Assembly (NCBI RefSeq): GCF_006575665.1
Contig: NZ_CP041253.1
Span: 2,076,001 to 2,140,000 of the forward strand
From: Echinicola soli
GTDB taxonomy: Bacteria; Bacteroidota; Bacteroidia; Cytophagales; Cyclobacteriaceae
DNA: 64,000 nucleotides
Direction: 5' to 3'
Position numbers and translations under genes: made by a program
Notes under the pieces: model-generated
Databases searched by the model: none
Told to the model about the DNA's origin: nothing
What the model saw: the letters and a program-made list of their open reading frames with translations, nothing else
Shown: positions 8,224 to 17,166 of the stretch, piece after piece
How positions within the stretch are numbered: the first letter of the stretch is position 1
Layout of the letters: each line of letters opens with the position of its first letter

Positions 8224-9903
8224 TCAGTAATTATACGTTTCCCTGGCAATATTGAGACGCAGTGACAAGTGGGAATAGTTACTGACGGCTGGCGCGTCCG
8301 AATCTTCCGAAGTATGCCTTCTGTAGCTGTGCCCAAGGTCAATAAATAAATTATGCTTGAGCATGTATGATGCGACGACATTGCCCATGATCAGTTTGTT
8401 TTCCACTCCTTGTCCGATCCTGTGACCATATAACCCAAGGCCGTCTTCTCCCTCTAACCTGTTTTTTAACAAATCCCCTCCCATATTGGTGGCTTCGTCA
8501 GGATCAGTACCGTAAAGATGGTATATACCTGTAAAATTAAAGGAAAGTTTTGGAAGGGGCTGATAGCGGATGATTCCGATAGCCTCCCGGAAGTTGGCTC
8601 CACGTGGGTGGGCGATGGGCGTTCGATAGTTGGTGTAGGCTTGATGCTCAAATTTCTCTTGATAAGTATAAGGCCGGGCTTGGTTGTATTCCAGCTGTAA
8701 ATCTAGGTTCGGGATGTTGAAGGCATTGATGTATTTGTAGCCCAGCTGGAGTCCATGTTTATTGCGTTTGGAGTTTTTGCCTTCTACACCAAAAAACTCT
8801 CCGAAGACAAATTCATCCAAGGCAAACTGGCCATAGAGCTGCATGGCACGGGCAAAGTTCCATTTGAAGTCCGTTCCCAGCATTACCTTGTCGGGTGTTC
8901 CCAGTTGATGCTCCACCCATCGGTAAAAAATCACCGGATTGAGGTAAGTCCAGTCGGCTTGATTGGCCATGACGGATTCGAAGATGCCAATGTTCAGTTT
9001 TTTGCCAATGTTCATGCCAAGCCGGTGGAGCGAAAACCACTTTTGGGGGTAACGGCCGTCTTCAGGTCTGTTGCGGCTATTCAGGAATATGTCGGCTGTC
9101 ATCTGTGCCCACATGGTCGTGTACTGTAATTTCCAGACGTTCACGTTCAGCTTTAGAAACATGTAGGGGTTGGAGAAATCCGATAGGATCATGGAGCGGT
9201 AGCCTTCGCCGACAAAGTTCCTGTCATGTCCCATCTGGGCTTCAATGTGTTTGGAAGCTTTAAAGGTAAAATACCCCCTGGCAGCGAAATAACTATACCC
9301 ATGATCACTATATGGCTTCCAGAAACCCTGGCCGGGCACTGCGCCGTTGTGGGCGGCATAGTCTTCTGCCCAGGTGGGGAAAATCACCTCGTTGCTGGTA
9401 AGGTAGGTGTAGAAACCTACTTTCCTGTCGATGCTTCCCCTAAGGGTGATCCCGCGCGTGTTTCTGAAATTGGTGCCTTCTGCGCCAGACTCCGTGCCGC
9501 CGCGGAAATAGATCACCGGATTTACATGGACGTCAAAATCCTTGTCCCTGTGATAATAAAAGTCTGAGGGCTTTTTATAGATTTTTTTCCAAAGTGGCTT
9601 TTTGGAAAGTGATGTCTCTTCTTCTACAAATTCCCAGTTGTCATTTCTTAAGTAGCGGAAATTGAATTCGTCCACCCTTCCAGTGGCCTCTTGGTCCACT
9701 TCATTCAGGAAACGGGCTACATTGTCTCTCCTTAATGGTTTGAAACCTGTCTGGTAATGAGGGGCAAATTCCCCCCTTAAGATCTCGTAGCGATCCAGCA
9801 AGTGATAGTATTCCCTATTATAAGGTATCAATGCACTCTGTGCCATACATACTTCCATCACGCCACATAGAAGTCCTACGGCTAGTAAAAATTTCCTTAA
9901 CAT
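8224..9903 (-). CDS. Outer-membrane beta-barrel protein, capsule-assembly Wzi-like
   Basis: This 559-residue protein has a signal peptide (MLRKFLLAVGLLCGVMEVCMA, then QSALIPYN) and a long series of amphipathic beta strands ending in SHLSLRLNIARETYNY. The segments GHDRNFVGEGYRSMILSDFSN and PVIFYRWVEHQLG resemble the Wzi-type capsule-assembly barrels common in Bacteroidota. Those proteins sit in the outer membrane and help attach or display surface polysaccharide. An upstream frame extension begins at 9945, but the 9903 ATG starts the signal peptide directly and is preferred. Its 3' end directly abuts the ABC exporter remnant; no polysaccharide genes are nearby. 'Wzi-like' is moderate confidence, outer-membrane barrel is high. 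Confidence 0.7.
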   Translation of the reverse strand: MLRKFLLAVGLLCGVMEVCMAQSALIPYNREYYHLLDRYEILRGEFAPHYQTGFKPLRRDNVARFLNEVDQEATGRVDEFNFRYLRNDNWEFVEEETSLSKKPLWKKIYKKPSDFYYHRDKDFDVHVNPVIYFRGGTESGAEGTNFRNTRGITLRGSIDRKVGFYTYLTSNEVIFPTWAEDYAAHNGAVPGQGFWKPYSDHGYSYFAARGYFTFKASKHIEAQMGHDRNFVGEGYRSMILSDFSNPYMFLKLNVNVWKLQYTTMWAQMTADIFLNSRNRPEDGRYPQKWFSLHRLGMNIGKKLNIGIFESVMANQADWTYLNPVIFYRWVEHQLGTPDKVMLGTDFKWNFARAMQLYGQFALDEFVFGEFFGVEGKNSKRNKHGLQLGYKYINAFNIPNLDLQLEYNQARPYTYQEKFEHQAYTNYRTPIAHPRGANFREAIGIIRYQPLPKLSFNFTGIYHLYGTDPDEATNMGGDLLKNRLEGEDGLGLYGHRIGQGVENKLIMGNVVASYMLKHNLFIDLGHSYRRHTSEDSDAPAVSNYSHLSLRLNIARETYNY

Positions 9904-10119
9904 GTTGTGTAATATGATTAACGTCAAACTCGGTTTCAGTCCCAAAACTTAGGACAATAATCCCTTATTGCCATAAAACTACATTAATTTTTGGTCAGAA
10001 AAAGAAGGGAGAAGCAAGTGATATTCCCCTGAAGGCTGGTATTTTCTTTAATTTTTCCACATTTTTGTTAGTAAATAGTGCGCTGACTACCTTTGGGTTA
10101 AATAATTCATTGATAAACA

Positions 10120-10151
10120 TTTGGAGGCTTTTATAAAAAAGGATAACTTTG
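10120..10151 (+). promoter_or_regulatory. Promoter of rpmE2
   Basis: TTTG (10120-10123), a 20-base spacer and TAACTTTG (10144-10151) match the Bacteroidota promoter consensus about 45 bases upstream of the L31 start codon. Confidence 0.7.
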
Positions 10152-10196
10152 TGCCTCCATTTGAAAAAGCGACATTTAATATAAATAGGGATTACC

Positions 10197-10442
10197 ATGA
10201 AAAAAGACATTCATCCAAACTACAGAGAGGTTGTTTTCTATGACACTTCCAGTGAATATAAGTTCCTTACCAAATCTACGATCGAAACTGACGAGACGAT
10301 CACCTGGGAAGATGGAAACGAATATCCTCTTTATAAAGTGGAAGTGAGCTCTAACTCTCACCCTTTCTACACCGGTAAGAAAATGCTTCTTGATACCGCC
10401 GGTCGTGTGGAGAAATTCAACAGAAGATACAAAAAGAAATAA
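10197..10442 (+). CDS. rpmE2: 50S ribosomal protein L31, type B
   Basis: An 81-residue large-subunit ribosomal protein located at the intersubunit bridge. [19 protein letters not shown] at the start and [20 protein letters not shown] near the end are diagnostic of L31. The type B form (longer, no CxxC zinc-binding cysteines) is shown by the absence of any cysteine. The C-terminus is the usual basic [12 protein letters not shown]. It has its own promoter and its own strong terminator, so it is transcribed as a single gene. Confidence 0.97.
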   Translation: MKKDIHPNYREVVFYDTSSEYKFLTKSTIETDETITWEDGNEYPLYKVEVSSNSHPFYTGKKMLLDTAGRVEKFNRRYKKK

Positions 10443-10471
10443 TTCATTTCTTTGTAGTGAAAGCAACTTTA

Positions 10472-10510
10472 AAAAGTCTCTTGGAAATTGTATTCCAAGA
10501 GACTTTTCTA
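10472..10510 (+). terminator. Terminator of rpmE2
   Basis: AAAAGTCTCTTGGAA (10472-10486) pairs perfectly with TTCCAAGAGACTTTT (10493-10507) around a six-base loop. It ends only 11 bases before the start of the next gene. Confidence 0.85.
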
Positions 10511-10520
10511 TTTTTGTAGC

Positions 10521-11720
10521 ATGGAGCAAGTTACACTATTTGATGACCCTGCTTATAGAGGGTCGTTGTTACCGTTTACTTTTACACGTCCAGTAGCTGA
10601 GATCAGGGTGGGCATCTTGAAGATCCGTGAGAAATGGGAGAAATATCTGGATGCTACAGCCGGTTTTATGACACTGGATTACCTACAGGAAAAATTTCCT
10701 CCATTAGCGAATAGTAGGTGGTTCATCAATGGAGGGCTCTGTCCTGACCATGGAGTGGTCACAGCCATCAAAACCTTGGAAAAGGGGCAGTGTCTCTATA
10801 AAGACAGCGTTCTACTGGCGGCCTTTCCAGAAGATCCTTCTTCCTTCAGTATTGATACTGCCAAAGAAAAGGGGGCGGTTAAGTCTTATGAGGGTGAAAT
10901 CACCCTGGTCCACCGTAATTGGCACATATTTCAATTTAATGCCCTGGAGCTGCGGAAGGATTTTGTCCTGCTCACCACTAATCGCACTTCAGTGGGGATC
11001 AATGATCCCCATACGATCGCTTACCATCCAGAGATGATTTTTGTGGAGGAAGGGGCGAATATCAAGGCAGCAGTGCTCAATGCTGAAGATGGTCCAATTT
11101 ATATAGGCAAAAATGCCGAGGTGCAAGAGGGGGCGTTGATCAGAGGGCCTTTTGCATTGTGTGAGGGGTCGACCGTGAACATGGGCGCAAAAATGCGCGG
11201 GGACAGCACCATTGGTCCATTCTCCAAAGTAGGAGGTGAAGTGTCCAATTCCGTGATTTTTGGTTATAGCAACAAAGGGCATGACGGCTTTATCGGCAAT
11301 ACGGTGATAGGGGAATGGTGCAATTTCGGCGCTGATACCAATATTTCCAACCTGAAAAACAATTACGCTCCTGTCAAGGTATGGGATTATACCAAAGGCA
11401 ATTTTGTCAATACTGGATTGCAGTTTTGTGGCCTAATGATGGGGGATCATTCGAAGACCGGTATCAATACCATGTTTAACACCGGTACAGTGGTGGGCGT
11501 AGGTGCCAATGTGTTTGGTGCTGGTTTTCCAAGGACGTTTATCCCGTCCTTTTCATGGGGAGGAGAGGACAGAAGTACTTTTCAGATGGATAAATTTGAG
11601 GAGACTGCAAGGAAAGTGATGGAGAGAAGGGGGGTGGCATTTGACCAAAAAGAAAAATCCGTTTTGGATAAAGTGTTTGATTTGACCAAAGCATATCGCA
11701 TTTGGGATAAAGAAGTATAA
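10521..11720 (+). CDS. GlmU-like sugar nucleotidyltransferase/acyltransferase (Bacteroidota type)
   Basis: This 399-residue protein matches the alternative GlmU family of Bacteroidota, thought to supply UDP-GlcNAc for cell-wall and LPS synthesis. The N-terminal half carries LFDDPAYRGSLLPFTFTRPV and AEIRVGILKIREKW, hallmark segments of that family. The C-terminal half (about 185-340) is a left-handed beta-helix of hexapeptide repeats (IYIGKNAEVQEGALIRGPFA, VNMGAKMRGDSTIGPFSKVG). The frame opens 11 codons earlier inside the preceding terminator, so I start at MEQVTLFDD. It begins a long plus-strand run with holB, 15 bases downstream. Which of the two GlmU reactions it performs cannot be read from the sequence. 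Confidence 0.88.
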   Translation: MEQVTLFDDPAYRGSLLPFTFTRPVAEIRVGILKIREKWEKYLDATAGFMTLDYLQEKFPPLANSRWFINGGLCPDHGVVTAIKTLEKGQCLYKDSVLLAAFPEDPSSFSIDTAKEKGAVKSYEGEITLVHRNWHIFQFNALELRKDFVLLTTNRTSVGINDPHTIAYHPEMIFVEEGANIKAAVLNAEDGPIYIGKNAEVQEGALIRGPFALCEGSTVNMGAKMRGDSTIGPFSKVGGEVSNSVIFGYSNKGHDGFIGNTVIGEWCNFGADTNISNLKNNYAPVKVWDYTKGNFVNTGLQFCGLMMGDHSKTGINTMFNTGTVVGVGANVFGAGFPRTFIPSFSWGGEDRSTFQMDKFEETARKVMERRGVAFDQKEKSVLDKVFDLTKAYRIWDKEV

Positions 11721-11735
11721 GCAAAATCGCTAGCA

Positions 11736-12878
11736 ATGTTATTTTCGTCCATACCAGGCTTACAGGAGACCAAGGAGCGCCTCATTCAGGCCATTAACAA
11801 TAATCACCTCGCCCATGCGCTGTTGTTCCATGGTCCAGAGGGAGCTGCCAATCTTAAGATGGCGTTGGCCCTGGCGACTTATGTAAACTGTGAAGATAAA
11901 GGTGCAGAAGATGCCTGTGGAGTTTGTAGCTCGTGCCAAAAAATGGCAAAACTCGTCCATCCGGACCTAAGTTTTACTTTTCCGGTTCCGGGAAGCCTGA
12001 TCAAGGAAGACGATGATAAAAACAGGAAGGTGGACATTTTGGCACCATGGAGGGAGTTTGTGCTCACAAGGCCTTACAGCAGCCTTCAAGATTGGATTTA
12101 TCATAATGGTTTTGAAAAGAAGCAGTTGAACATATCTAAGGCCGCGGCCAAGCAAATCATCCAGACGGTATCATTAAAGTCCTTCGAAGGGGGCTACAAG
12201 ACTATTTTGGTGTGGATGCCAGAGCTTATGCATACTTCGGCCGCCAATGCGCTGCTGAAAGTATTGGAAGAGCCGCCAGAGAAGACCCTTTTTCTCATGG
12301 TAGCCCACCAGCCCGAGCAGCTGCTGACCACTATTCTTTCCCGTACCCAAAAGGTTCTTGTCAGGGCTTTTTCCGATGAAGAAGTCAAGGAGCATTTGAT
12401 CAACGAGGGCCTTTGTTCCCGTGAGGGAGCCCTACAGGTGGCGCCACTTGCCAATGGCAATATGAGGGAGGCCTATCGGTTGGTAGACCAAGTAATCGAT
12501 GAAAATACGGCAAAATTTAGGGATTGGATGAGAATTTGCTTTACATTGGATATCAATAGTATTATGTCACTGGCGGAAGGTTTTCAAGGGGCTGACAAGG
12601 AAGGGCAAAAAGCGTTGTTCCTTACCGGCCTCAATATCCTCAGAGAGAGTCTGCTAAAGAGAAGCCAGCTGGAAGAGCTGATGAGGACAGCACCTGCTGA
12701 CAGGGAGTTTGTGGAAAATTTCAGCCTTAAAGCTCTGACAGAGGAAAAAATCCTCAACATCTACCGATTATTAAATACCGCGCATTACCATTTAGAAAGA
12801 AACGCCAACGCCAAAATATTGTTTGCAGACCTTTCTTTTGACATGGCCAAAGTACTTCGCAAAAAAGAAACCGCATGA
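11736..12878 (+). CDS. holB: DNA polymerase III subunit delta-prime
   Basis: This 380-residue AAA+ clamp-loader subunit helps load the sliding clamp at the replication fork. The N-terminus (LFSSIPGLQETKERLIQAIN, then NNHLAHALLFHGP) is typical. The P-loop is degenerate (GPEGAANLKMA, lacking the GKT/S), as is common in delta-prime. A four-cysteine zinc module is seen in CEDKGAEDACGVCSSCQK (about 50-68). The sensor-1 region and LLKVLEEPPEKTLFLMVAHQ and ILSRTQKV are diagnostic. The stop codon region overlaps the next ATG by four bases (12875-12878), suggesting translational coupling. Confidence 0.93.
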   Translation: MLFSSIPGLQETKERLIQAINNNHLAHALLFHGPEGAANLKMALALATYVNCEDKGAEDACGVCSSCQKMAKLVHPDLSFTFPVPGSLIKEDDDKNRKVDILAPWREFVLTRPYSSLQDWIYHNGFEKKQLNISKAAAKQIIQTVSLKSFEGGYKTILVWMPELMHTSAANALLKVLEEPPEKTLFLMVAHQPEQLLTTILSRTQKVLVRAFSDEEVKEHLINEGLCSREGALQVAPLANGNMREAYRLVDQVIDENTAKFRDWMRICFTLDINSIMSLAEGFQGADKEGQKALFLTGLNILRESLLKRSQLEELMRTAPADREFVENFSLKALTEEKILNIYRLLNTAHYHLERNANAKILFADLSFDMAKVLRKKETA

Positions 12879-13315
12879 AAAAGCATGTTATCGGTCGAAG
12901 AGAAAAGATCAGCCTGCCTGATTGGGGGCTGGTTATGATTTCTGCAAAAGTGGATACAGGTGCCTATACCAACTCGATCCACTGTGAGTGGGTGGAGGAA
13001 AAAGAGGTGGAAGGAGCACGTGTCCTGGAGTTTAAGGTTTTGTCACCCAAACATCGGCTTTATACTGGAAAGGTAATCCGCACCAAGAGGTACACACAGA
13101 AGAAGGTGAAAAATTCCTTTGGGAATGCGGAACTCAGGTACAAGGTCACCACCAAGGTGCTGATGTTTGATGAGGTTTCTGACGTGGAATTTACGCTATC
13201 AGACCGATCAAAAATGAGAAATGCCCTACTGCTCGGCAGGAAGATGCTCCGTGGCAGATTTATAGTAGATGTAGACCAAACAAACTTATCCAAAAAATAT
13301 AAAGTAGCTAAGTAA
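12875..13315 (+). CDS. Retropepsin-like 'ATP-dependent zinc protease' family protein, RimK partner
   Basis: This 146-residue protein belongs to the family annotated as ATP-dependent zinc protease (RimB-like), which has an aspartic-protease-like fold. The presumed active-site motif is [13 protein letters not shown] at about residues 28-40. The segments [11 protein letters not shown] and [19 protein letters not shown] are family-typical. It overlaps the holB end by four bases and the rimK start by one base (TAATG). Such proteins recur next to rimK, so a role in trimming or controlling RimK-added glutamates is a reasonable inference. The catalytic class is by similarity only; no zinc-binding motif stands out. 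Confidence 0.85.
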   Translation: MKKHVIGRREKISLPDWGLVMISAKVDTGAYTNSIHCEWVEEKEVEGARVLEFKVLSPKHRLYTGKVIRTKRYTQKKVKNSFGNAELRYKVTTKVLMFDEVSDVEFTLSDRSKMRNALLLGRKMLRGRFIVDVDQTNLSKKYKVAK

Positions 13316-14223
13316 TGAGAATAGCCGTACTTTCCCGAAATCCAAACCTATACTCTACACGCAGATTACGTGAAGCGATCGTCGCCGCAGGTCACGAAGC
13401 GCTTATCATTGACCATTCTCTTTGTGATCTGGTGATTGAGCAGGAAGGGCCTTCCATCTTTTACAGGGGTGAAAAATTGTCCAATATCGATGCGATCATT
13501 CCGAGAATTGGCGCGTCTGTGACATTTTATGGAACGGCGGTGGTCCGCCAGTTTGAGCTGATGGGCGTCATATCTGCCGTGGAGTCACAGGCCATTGTCC
13601 GGAGCAGGGATAAGTTACGTAGCTTACAAATTCTCTCCCGCGAAGGATTGGGGATGCCCAAAACGGCTTTTACGAATTTTTCCAAGGGAGGAGAAAAACA
13701 ACTCATCGATCAAGTAGGCGGAGCCCCATTGATCATAAAGCTGCTGGAAGGCACGCAGGGATTGGGGGTGGTACTTGCCGAAACACGCAAAGCGGGCCAG
13801 TCTGTAATCGAAGCCTTCCACGGGCTCAAGGCGCGGATCATCGTACAGGAATTTATCAAAGAAGCCAAGGGAGCCGATATCAGGGCCTTTATAGTGAACG
13901 GCAAAGTAGTGGGAGCCATGAAGCGCCAAGGGGAAGAAGGAGAATTCCGCTCTAACCTGCACCGCGGAGGCAAGGCCACTGTTATAAAGCTGTCGGCTTT
14001 AGAACGGAAAGCTGCATTGGGCGCTGCCAAGGCCCTTGGGCTAGCCGTGGCCGGAGTGGATATGCTACAGTCTTCGCGAGGCCCTTTGATCCTGGAGGTG
14101 AACAGTTCTCCGGGATTGGAAGGTATCGAGAAGGCTACAGGAGTAAATATTGCAGGCAAAATCATTCAATACATTGAAGAAACTGCCAATAAAAAATTAT
14201 CGAAAAGAAAAATCAAAGATTAA
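13315..14223 (+). CDS. rimK: RimK family ATP-grasp alpha-L-glutamate ligase
   Basis: This 302-residue ATP-grasp enzyme belongs to the family that adds glutamate residues to the C-terminus of ribosomal protein S6 in E. coli. N-terminal [20 protein letters not shown] is typical. The ATP-grasp core shows [20 protein letters not shown] (about 141-160), [21 protein letters not shown], and the metal-binding [18 protein letters not shown] near residue 260. It is locked between the retropepsin-like gene and hemC by one-base TAATG overlaps on each side. S6 is not encoded nearby, so the substrate in this organism is inferred from the family. Confidence 0.92.
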   Translation: MRIAVLSRNPNLYSTRRLREAIVAAGHEALIIDHSLCDLVIEQEGPSIFYRGEKLSNIDAIIPRIGASVTFYGTAVVRQFELMGVISAVESQAIVRSRDKLRSLQILSREGLGMPKTAFTNFSKGGEKQLIDQVGGAPLIIKLLEGTQGLGVVLAETRKAGQSVIEAFHGLKARIIVQEFIKEAKGADIRAFIVNGKVVGAMKRQGEEGEFRSNLHRGGKATVIKLSALERKAALGAAKALGLAVAGVDMLQSSRGPLILEVNSSPGLEGIEKATGVNIAGKIIQYIEETANKKLSKRKIKD

Positions 14224-15158
14224 TGCAGCCTATACGAATAGGAACACGGGGCAGTAAGCTAGCCCTTTTTCAGGCACATCATATTGCCGACCTTTTACAG
14301 GCCCAGGGCCTAGAAACAGAAATCGTTACCATCACTACCAAAGGGGACAAGATACTGGATGTGGCGATCTCCAAAATCGGCAGCAAAGGGGTGTTTACCG
14401 AAGAACTAGAGGAGCAGCTTGCCAGTGGAGATGTGGACATTGCCGTTCATAGTGCCAAGGATATGCCTTCCTCATTGCCGGATGGTTTTGAACTCATTTC
14501 CTTTACCAAGCGGGAAAAAGTAAATGACATTATTTTGAGCCATCGCGAAGATATTGACTACAAAAATCCAGAAAAACCCTTGCTTTTGGGGACCTCTTCT
14601 ACCCGAAGGGTGGCTACGCTCAAACACTATTATCCTCACATCAAAACCGTGGAGGTGCGGGGAAATCTACAGACACGCATTCAAAAGATGGAATCAGGAG
14701 CCTGTGATGCCTTACTCCTGGCCTATGCCGGTGCGCACAGGATGGGGTATGATGACCTGATCCGCCATGAGCTTTCATTGGATGAATTCACCCCTGCTGT
14801 GGGGCAGGGGAGCATTGCTGTGGAAGCCTGCGATAGATTGGATATTGAGCTTAGAAAGCAGATCGTGGCTGCGACCCATCACACGGAAACTGGGTATCGC
14901 CTGCGTGCAGAAAGAAGCTTTTTGAAGATCTTGGAAGGGGGATGTAGTATTCCTGTGTTTTGTCTTGCTACCTATAGATCAGGACAGGTAGAAATGACAG
15001 GTGGAGTGGTTAGTCTGGATGGCAAAGAACGCATCCAGCATCAGGTTTCCGGTCCTGCCGAGGAGGCTGAAATGGTAGGGAGAAACTTGGCGGAAAAGGT
15101 GATCCAGTCAGGGGGAGATCGCATTTTGAAAGAGATTAAACAGCAACTTAACACGTAA
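14223..15158 (+). CDS. hemC: Hydroxymethylbilane synthase (porphobilinogen deaminase)
   Basis: This 311-residue cytoplasmic enzyme joins four porphobilinogens into hydroxymethylbilane in haem and tetrapyrrole synthesis. Diagnostic segments are IRIGTRGSKLALFQAHHIAD at the start, the catalytic aspartate in HSAKDMPSSLPDGF (D80), and GTSSTRRVATL. The cofactor-attachment cysteine lies in LEGGCSIPVF (C241), followed by the small C-terminal domain. Length is normal for the family. It overlaps rimK by one base and is one base from the next gene, so it appears co-transcribed although no other haem genes are present. Confidence 0.97.
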   Translation: MQPIRIGTRGSKLALFQAHHIADLLQAQGLETEIVTITTKGDKILDVAISKIGSKGVFTEELEEQLASGDVDIAVHSAKDMPSSLPDGFELISFTKREKVNDIILSHREDIDYKNPEKPLLLGTSSTRRVATLKHYYPHIKTVEVRGNLQTRIQKMESGACDALLLAYAGAHRMGYDDLIRHELSLDEFTPAVGQGSIAVEACDRLDIELRKQIVAATHHTETGYRLRAERSFLKILEGGCSIPVFCLATYRSGQVEMTGGVVSLDGKERIQHQVSGPAEEAEMVGRNLAEKVIQSGGDRILKEIKQQLNT

Positions 15159-15159
15159 T

Positions 15160-16005
15160 ATGAAAGTACATTTCTTCGGACTGGCCTTATTGCTGTCCTT
15201 GCTGATTTCCTGTTCATCCCAAAAGGATTCACTCATTAAAATCCATACCAGGCACGGAGATATCTATGCGATTCTTTATGATGAAACGCCAAAGCATAAG
15301 GAAAACTTTATCAAACTTGCTGAATCCGGGCGGTTTGACAGCACGGAATTTCACCGTGTCATCGATAACTTCATGATCCAAGGTGGCGATGTCTTTACGA
15401 AGGAAGGACTGCCAGAGTCAGCGTGGTATACGATCCCTGCGGAACTTGATAAAGGCTATCTCCATGAGAAAGGAGCTATTGCTGCTGCTCGTCAATCCGA
15501 TAATGTCAATCCGGAAAAGCGATCCAGTGGATGTCAGTTTTATATTGTGGAAGGAAGAACATACACCGAGGAAGAGCTGACCACGGATGTCAAGAAACTC
15601 CAAAGACAGTTTATGAAATTTATTTCCCTTGAAAGTCAGCGCACACTTGCTGAACAGTATGCTAAGCTGTATGAGGAAGGGAAGTATGAAGAGATGACCA
15701 AGCTGATGCTGTCTAAGAAAGAGGAAATGGAGGACTTTTTGCACGTCAATTTGTCAAAAAAAATGGATGATGCGTCCAAAGAGACTTTTACAACTGTCGG
15801 CGGGACACCGCACTTGGATGAAGGAGGATATACGGTTTTTGGGAAGGTGATCAGGGGAATGGATGTGGTGGAGAAAATCGCTACAGAAAAGACAGCAGCT
15901 ATGGACAGACCTGTAGATCCCGTGTATATTACCGTGGAAGTGGAAGAAGTACCTAAGAAGAAAATAACAAAAGAATATGGCTTTGAATACCCAGAAGATA
16001 AATAA
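15160..16005 (+). CDS. Lipoprotein peptidyl-prolyl cis-trans isomerase, cyclophilin type
   Basis: A 281-residue cyclophilin anchored by lipidation. MKVHFFGLALLLSLLISC is a signal peptide ending in a lipobox with C18. The cyclophilin fold shows IHTRHGDIYAILYDETPKH, FDSTEFHRVIDNFMIQGGD (the substrate-site FHRxxxxFMxQGG), SSGCQFYIV and YTVFGKVIRGMDVVEKI. About 70 residues rich in charged helix (about 140-205) are inserted between the FYIVEG strand and the GGTPHLDEGGYTVFG strand, making it longer than bacterial PpiA. It is expected to act on folding of cell-envelope proteins in the periplasm. The 3' end overlaps the next gene by 29 bases. Confidence 0.9.
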   Translation: MKVHFFGLALLLSLLISCSSQKDSLIKIHTRHGDIYAILYDETPKHKENFIKLAESGRFDSTEFHRVIDNFMIQGGDVFTKEGLPESAWYTIPAELDKGYLHEKGAIAAARQSDNVNPEKRSSGCQFYIVEGRTYTEEELTTDVKKLQRQFMKFISLESQRTLAEQYAKLYEEGKYEEMTKLMLSKKEEMEDFLHVNLSKKMDDASKETFTTVGGTPHLDEGGYTVFGKVIRGMDVVEKIATEKTAAMDRPVDPVYITVEVEEVPKKKITKEYGFEYPEDK

Positions 16006-16915
16006 ACCGAGCCTGTTGATTACCGGCGCAAACGGCTTGTTGGGTCAAAAGCTGGTGAAGCGTTTGCTCGAAAAAGGAACTTTCAATGTGATCGCTACAG
16101 GCAGAGGAACCTGTAGATTACCCAGTGAATGGGAAGGGTTTACCTATGCTTCCATGGATATCACCAATAAGGAAAATGTCCTGGATGTTTTTCAGAAGTA
16201 TACACCTGAAGTGGTGATCCATGGTGCCGCCATGACCAATGTCGATGAATGCGAGACTTCCCAAGAAGCTTGTTATCAGCAGAATGTTGCGGCGGTTGGG
16301 AATATCATTGTAGCGTCAGAGAAATGCAGTAGCTTCCTGGTTCATGTGTCCACCGATTTTATCTTTGATGGTGAGGAGGGACCATATTCTGAAGATGCAG
16401 TTCCTCGTCCTGTCAACTATTATGGAGAGACCAAGCTGCAAGCAGAGGCGTTGATTCAGCAATCATCCTTAAATTGGGGGATTGCCCGGACAGTGCTGGT
16501 TTATGGAATTTCCCATGATATGAGTCGATCCAATATTGTGCTTTGGGTCAAAAAGTCCCTTGAGGACGGAAAAGAACTTCAGCTGGTAGATGATCAGCTG
16601 CGGACGCCTACGCTGGCGGAGGACTTGGCGGAGGGCTGTATTCTAATGGCCGAGCAAAGAGCAAAGGGTGTTTTTAACATTTCTGGAGACGAACTGCTGA
16701 CGCCGTATGATATGGCTGTTCAGACAGCCGAATTCTTTAAATTGGACAAAACCAAGATCAATAAAACGGACTCAAGTGCTTTTCGCCAGACCGCAAAAAG
16801 ACCCATGAAAACGGGGTTTATCGTTCAAAAAGCTAAAGATCAGTTGAATTTTAAACCAAAAAGTTTTACAGAAGGAATTGAAATTCTAGCAAAACAGCTT
16901 AATTTAGCCAATTGA
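15977..16915 (+). CDS. RmlD-like NAD(P)-dependent sugar-nucleotide reductase (extended SDR)
   Basis: This 312-residue protein is similar to dTDP-4-dehydrorhamnose reductase. The Rossmann nucleotide-binding motif is LLITGANGLLGQ (about 13-24). The active-site region has VHVSTDFIFDGEEGPYSE, followed by the YxxxK motif in NYYGETKLQAEAL. The substrate-binding part includes LVDDQLRTPTLAEDLAEG. The only plausible start lies 29 bases inside the PPIase gene, implying translational coupling. No other dTDP-sugar genes are nearby, so the substrate could be another nucleotide sugar; the fold is certain, the reaction is not. Confidence 0.85.
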   Translation: MALNTQKINKPSLLITGANGLLGQKLVKRLLEKGTFNVIATGRGTCRLPSEWEGFTYASMDITNKENVLDVFQKYTPEVVIHGAAMTNVDECETSQEACYQQNVAAVGNIIVASEKCSSFLVHVSTDFIFDGEEGPYSEDAVPRPVNYYGETKLQAEALIQQSSLNWGIARTVLVYGISHDMSRSNIVLWVKKSLEDGKELQLVDDQLRTPTLAEDLAEGCILMAEQRAKGVFNISGDELLTPYDMAVQTAEFFKLDKTKINKTDSSAFRQTAKRPMKTGFIVQKAKDQLNFKPKSFTEGIEILAKQLNLAN

Positions 16916-17166
16916 AAAAAAGAACATTCATCAGAATAAATCCAATTTTGCCTCTTTACCTTATGGCTTATATCCCCAATATCAATTGTTTCCTTTGTAA
17001 TAAAGGCTGCGTTCCCAACGAGGGAAGGTGGAGTTCAGCGTTATAACGCGCGCTCCCAATAGAAGGATGTAGGAGTATACAAGTCAGGTAACCAGTGGTG
17101 TTGGGAGATTAAGGTGAGGTTCGTGTGTTAAAGGGCTTTAGTATACCAATCAAATATAAACGTATC
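16916..17166. other. Intergenic region before the AGCS symporter
   Basis: There is no gene that I recognise here. A perfect 12-base palindrome, GCGTTATAACGC, sits at 17038-17049 within a GC-richer patch (17010-17060). No clear TAnnTTTG promoter is visible. Confidence 0.4.
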
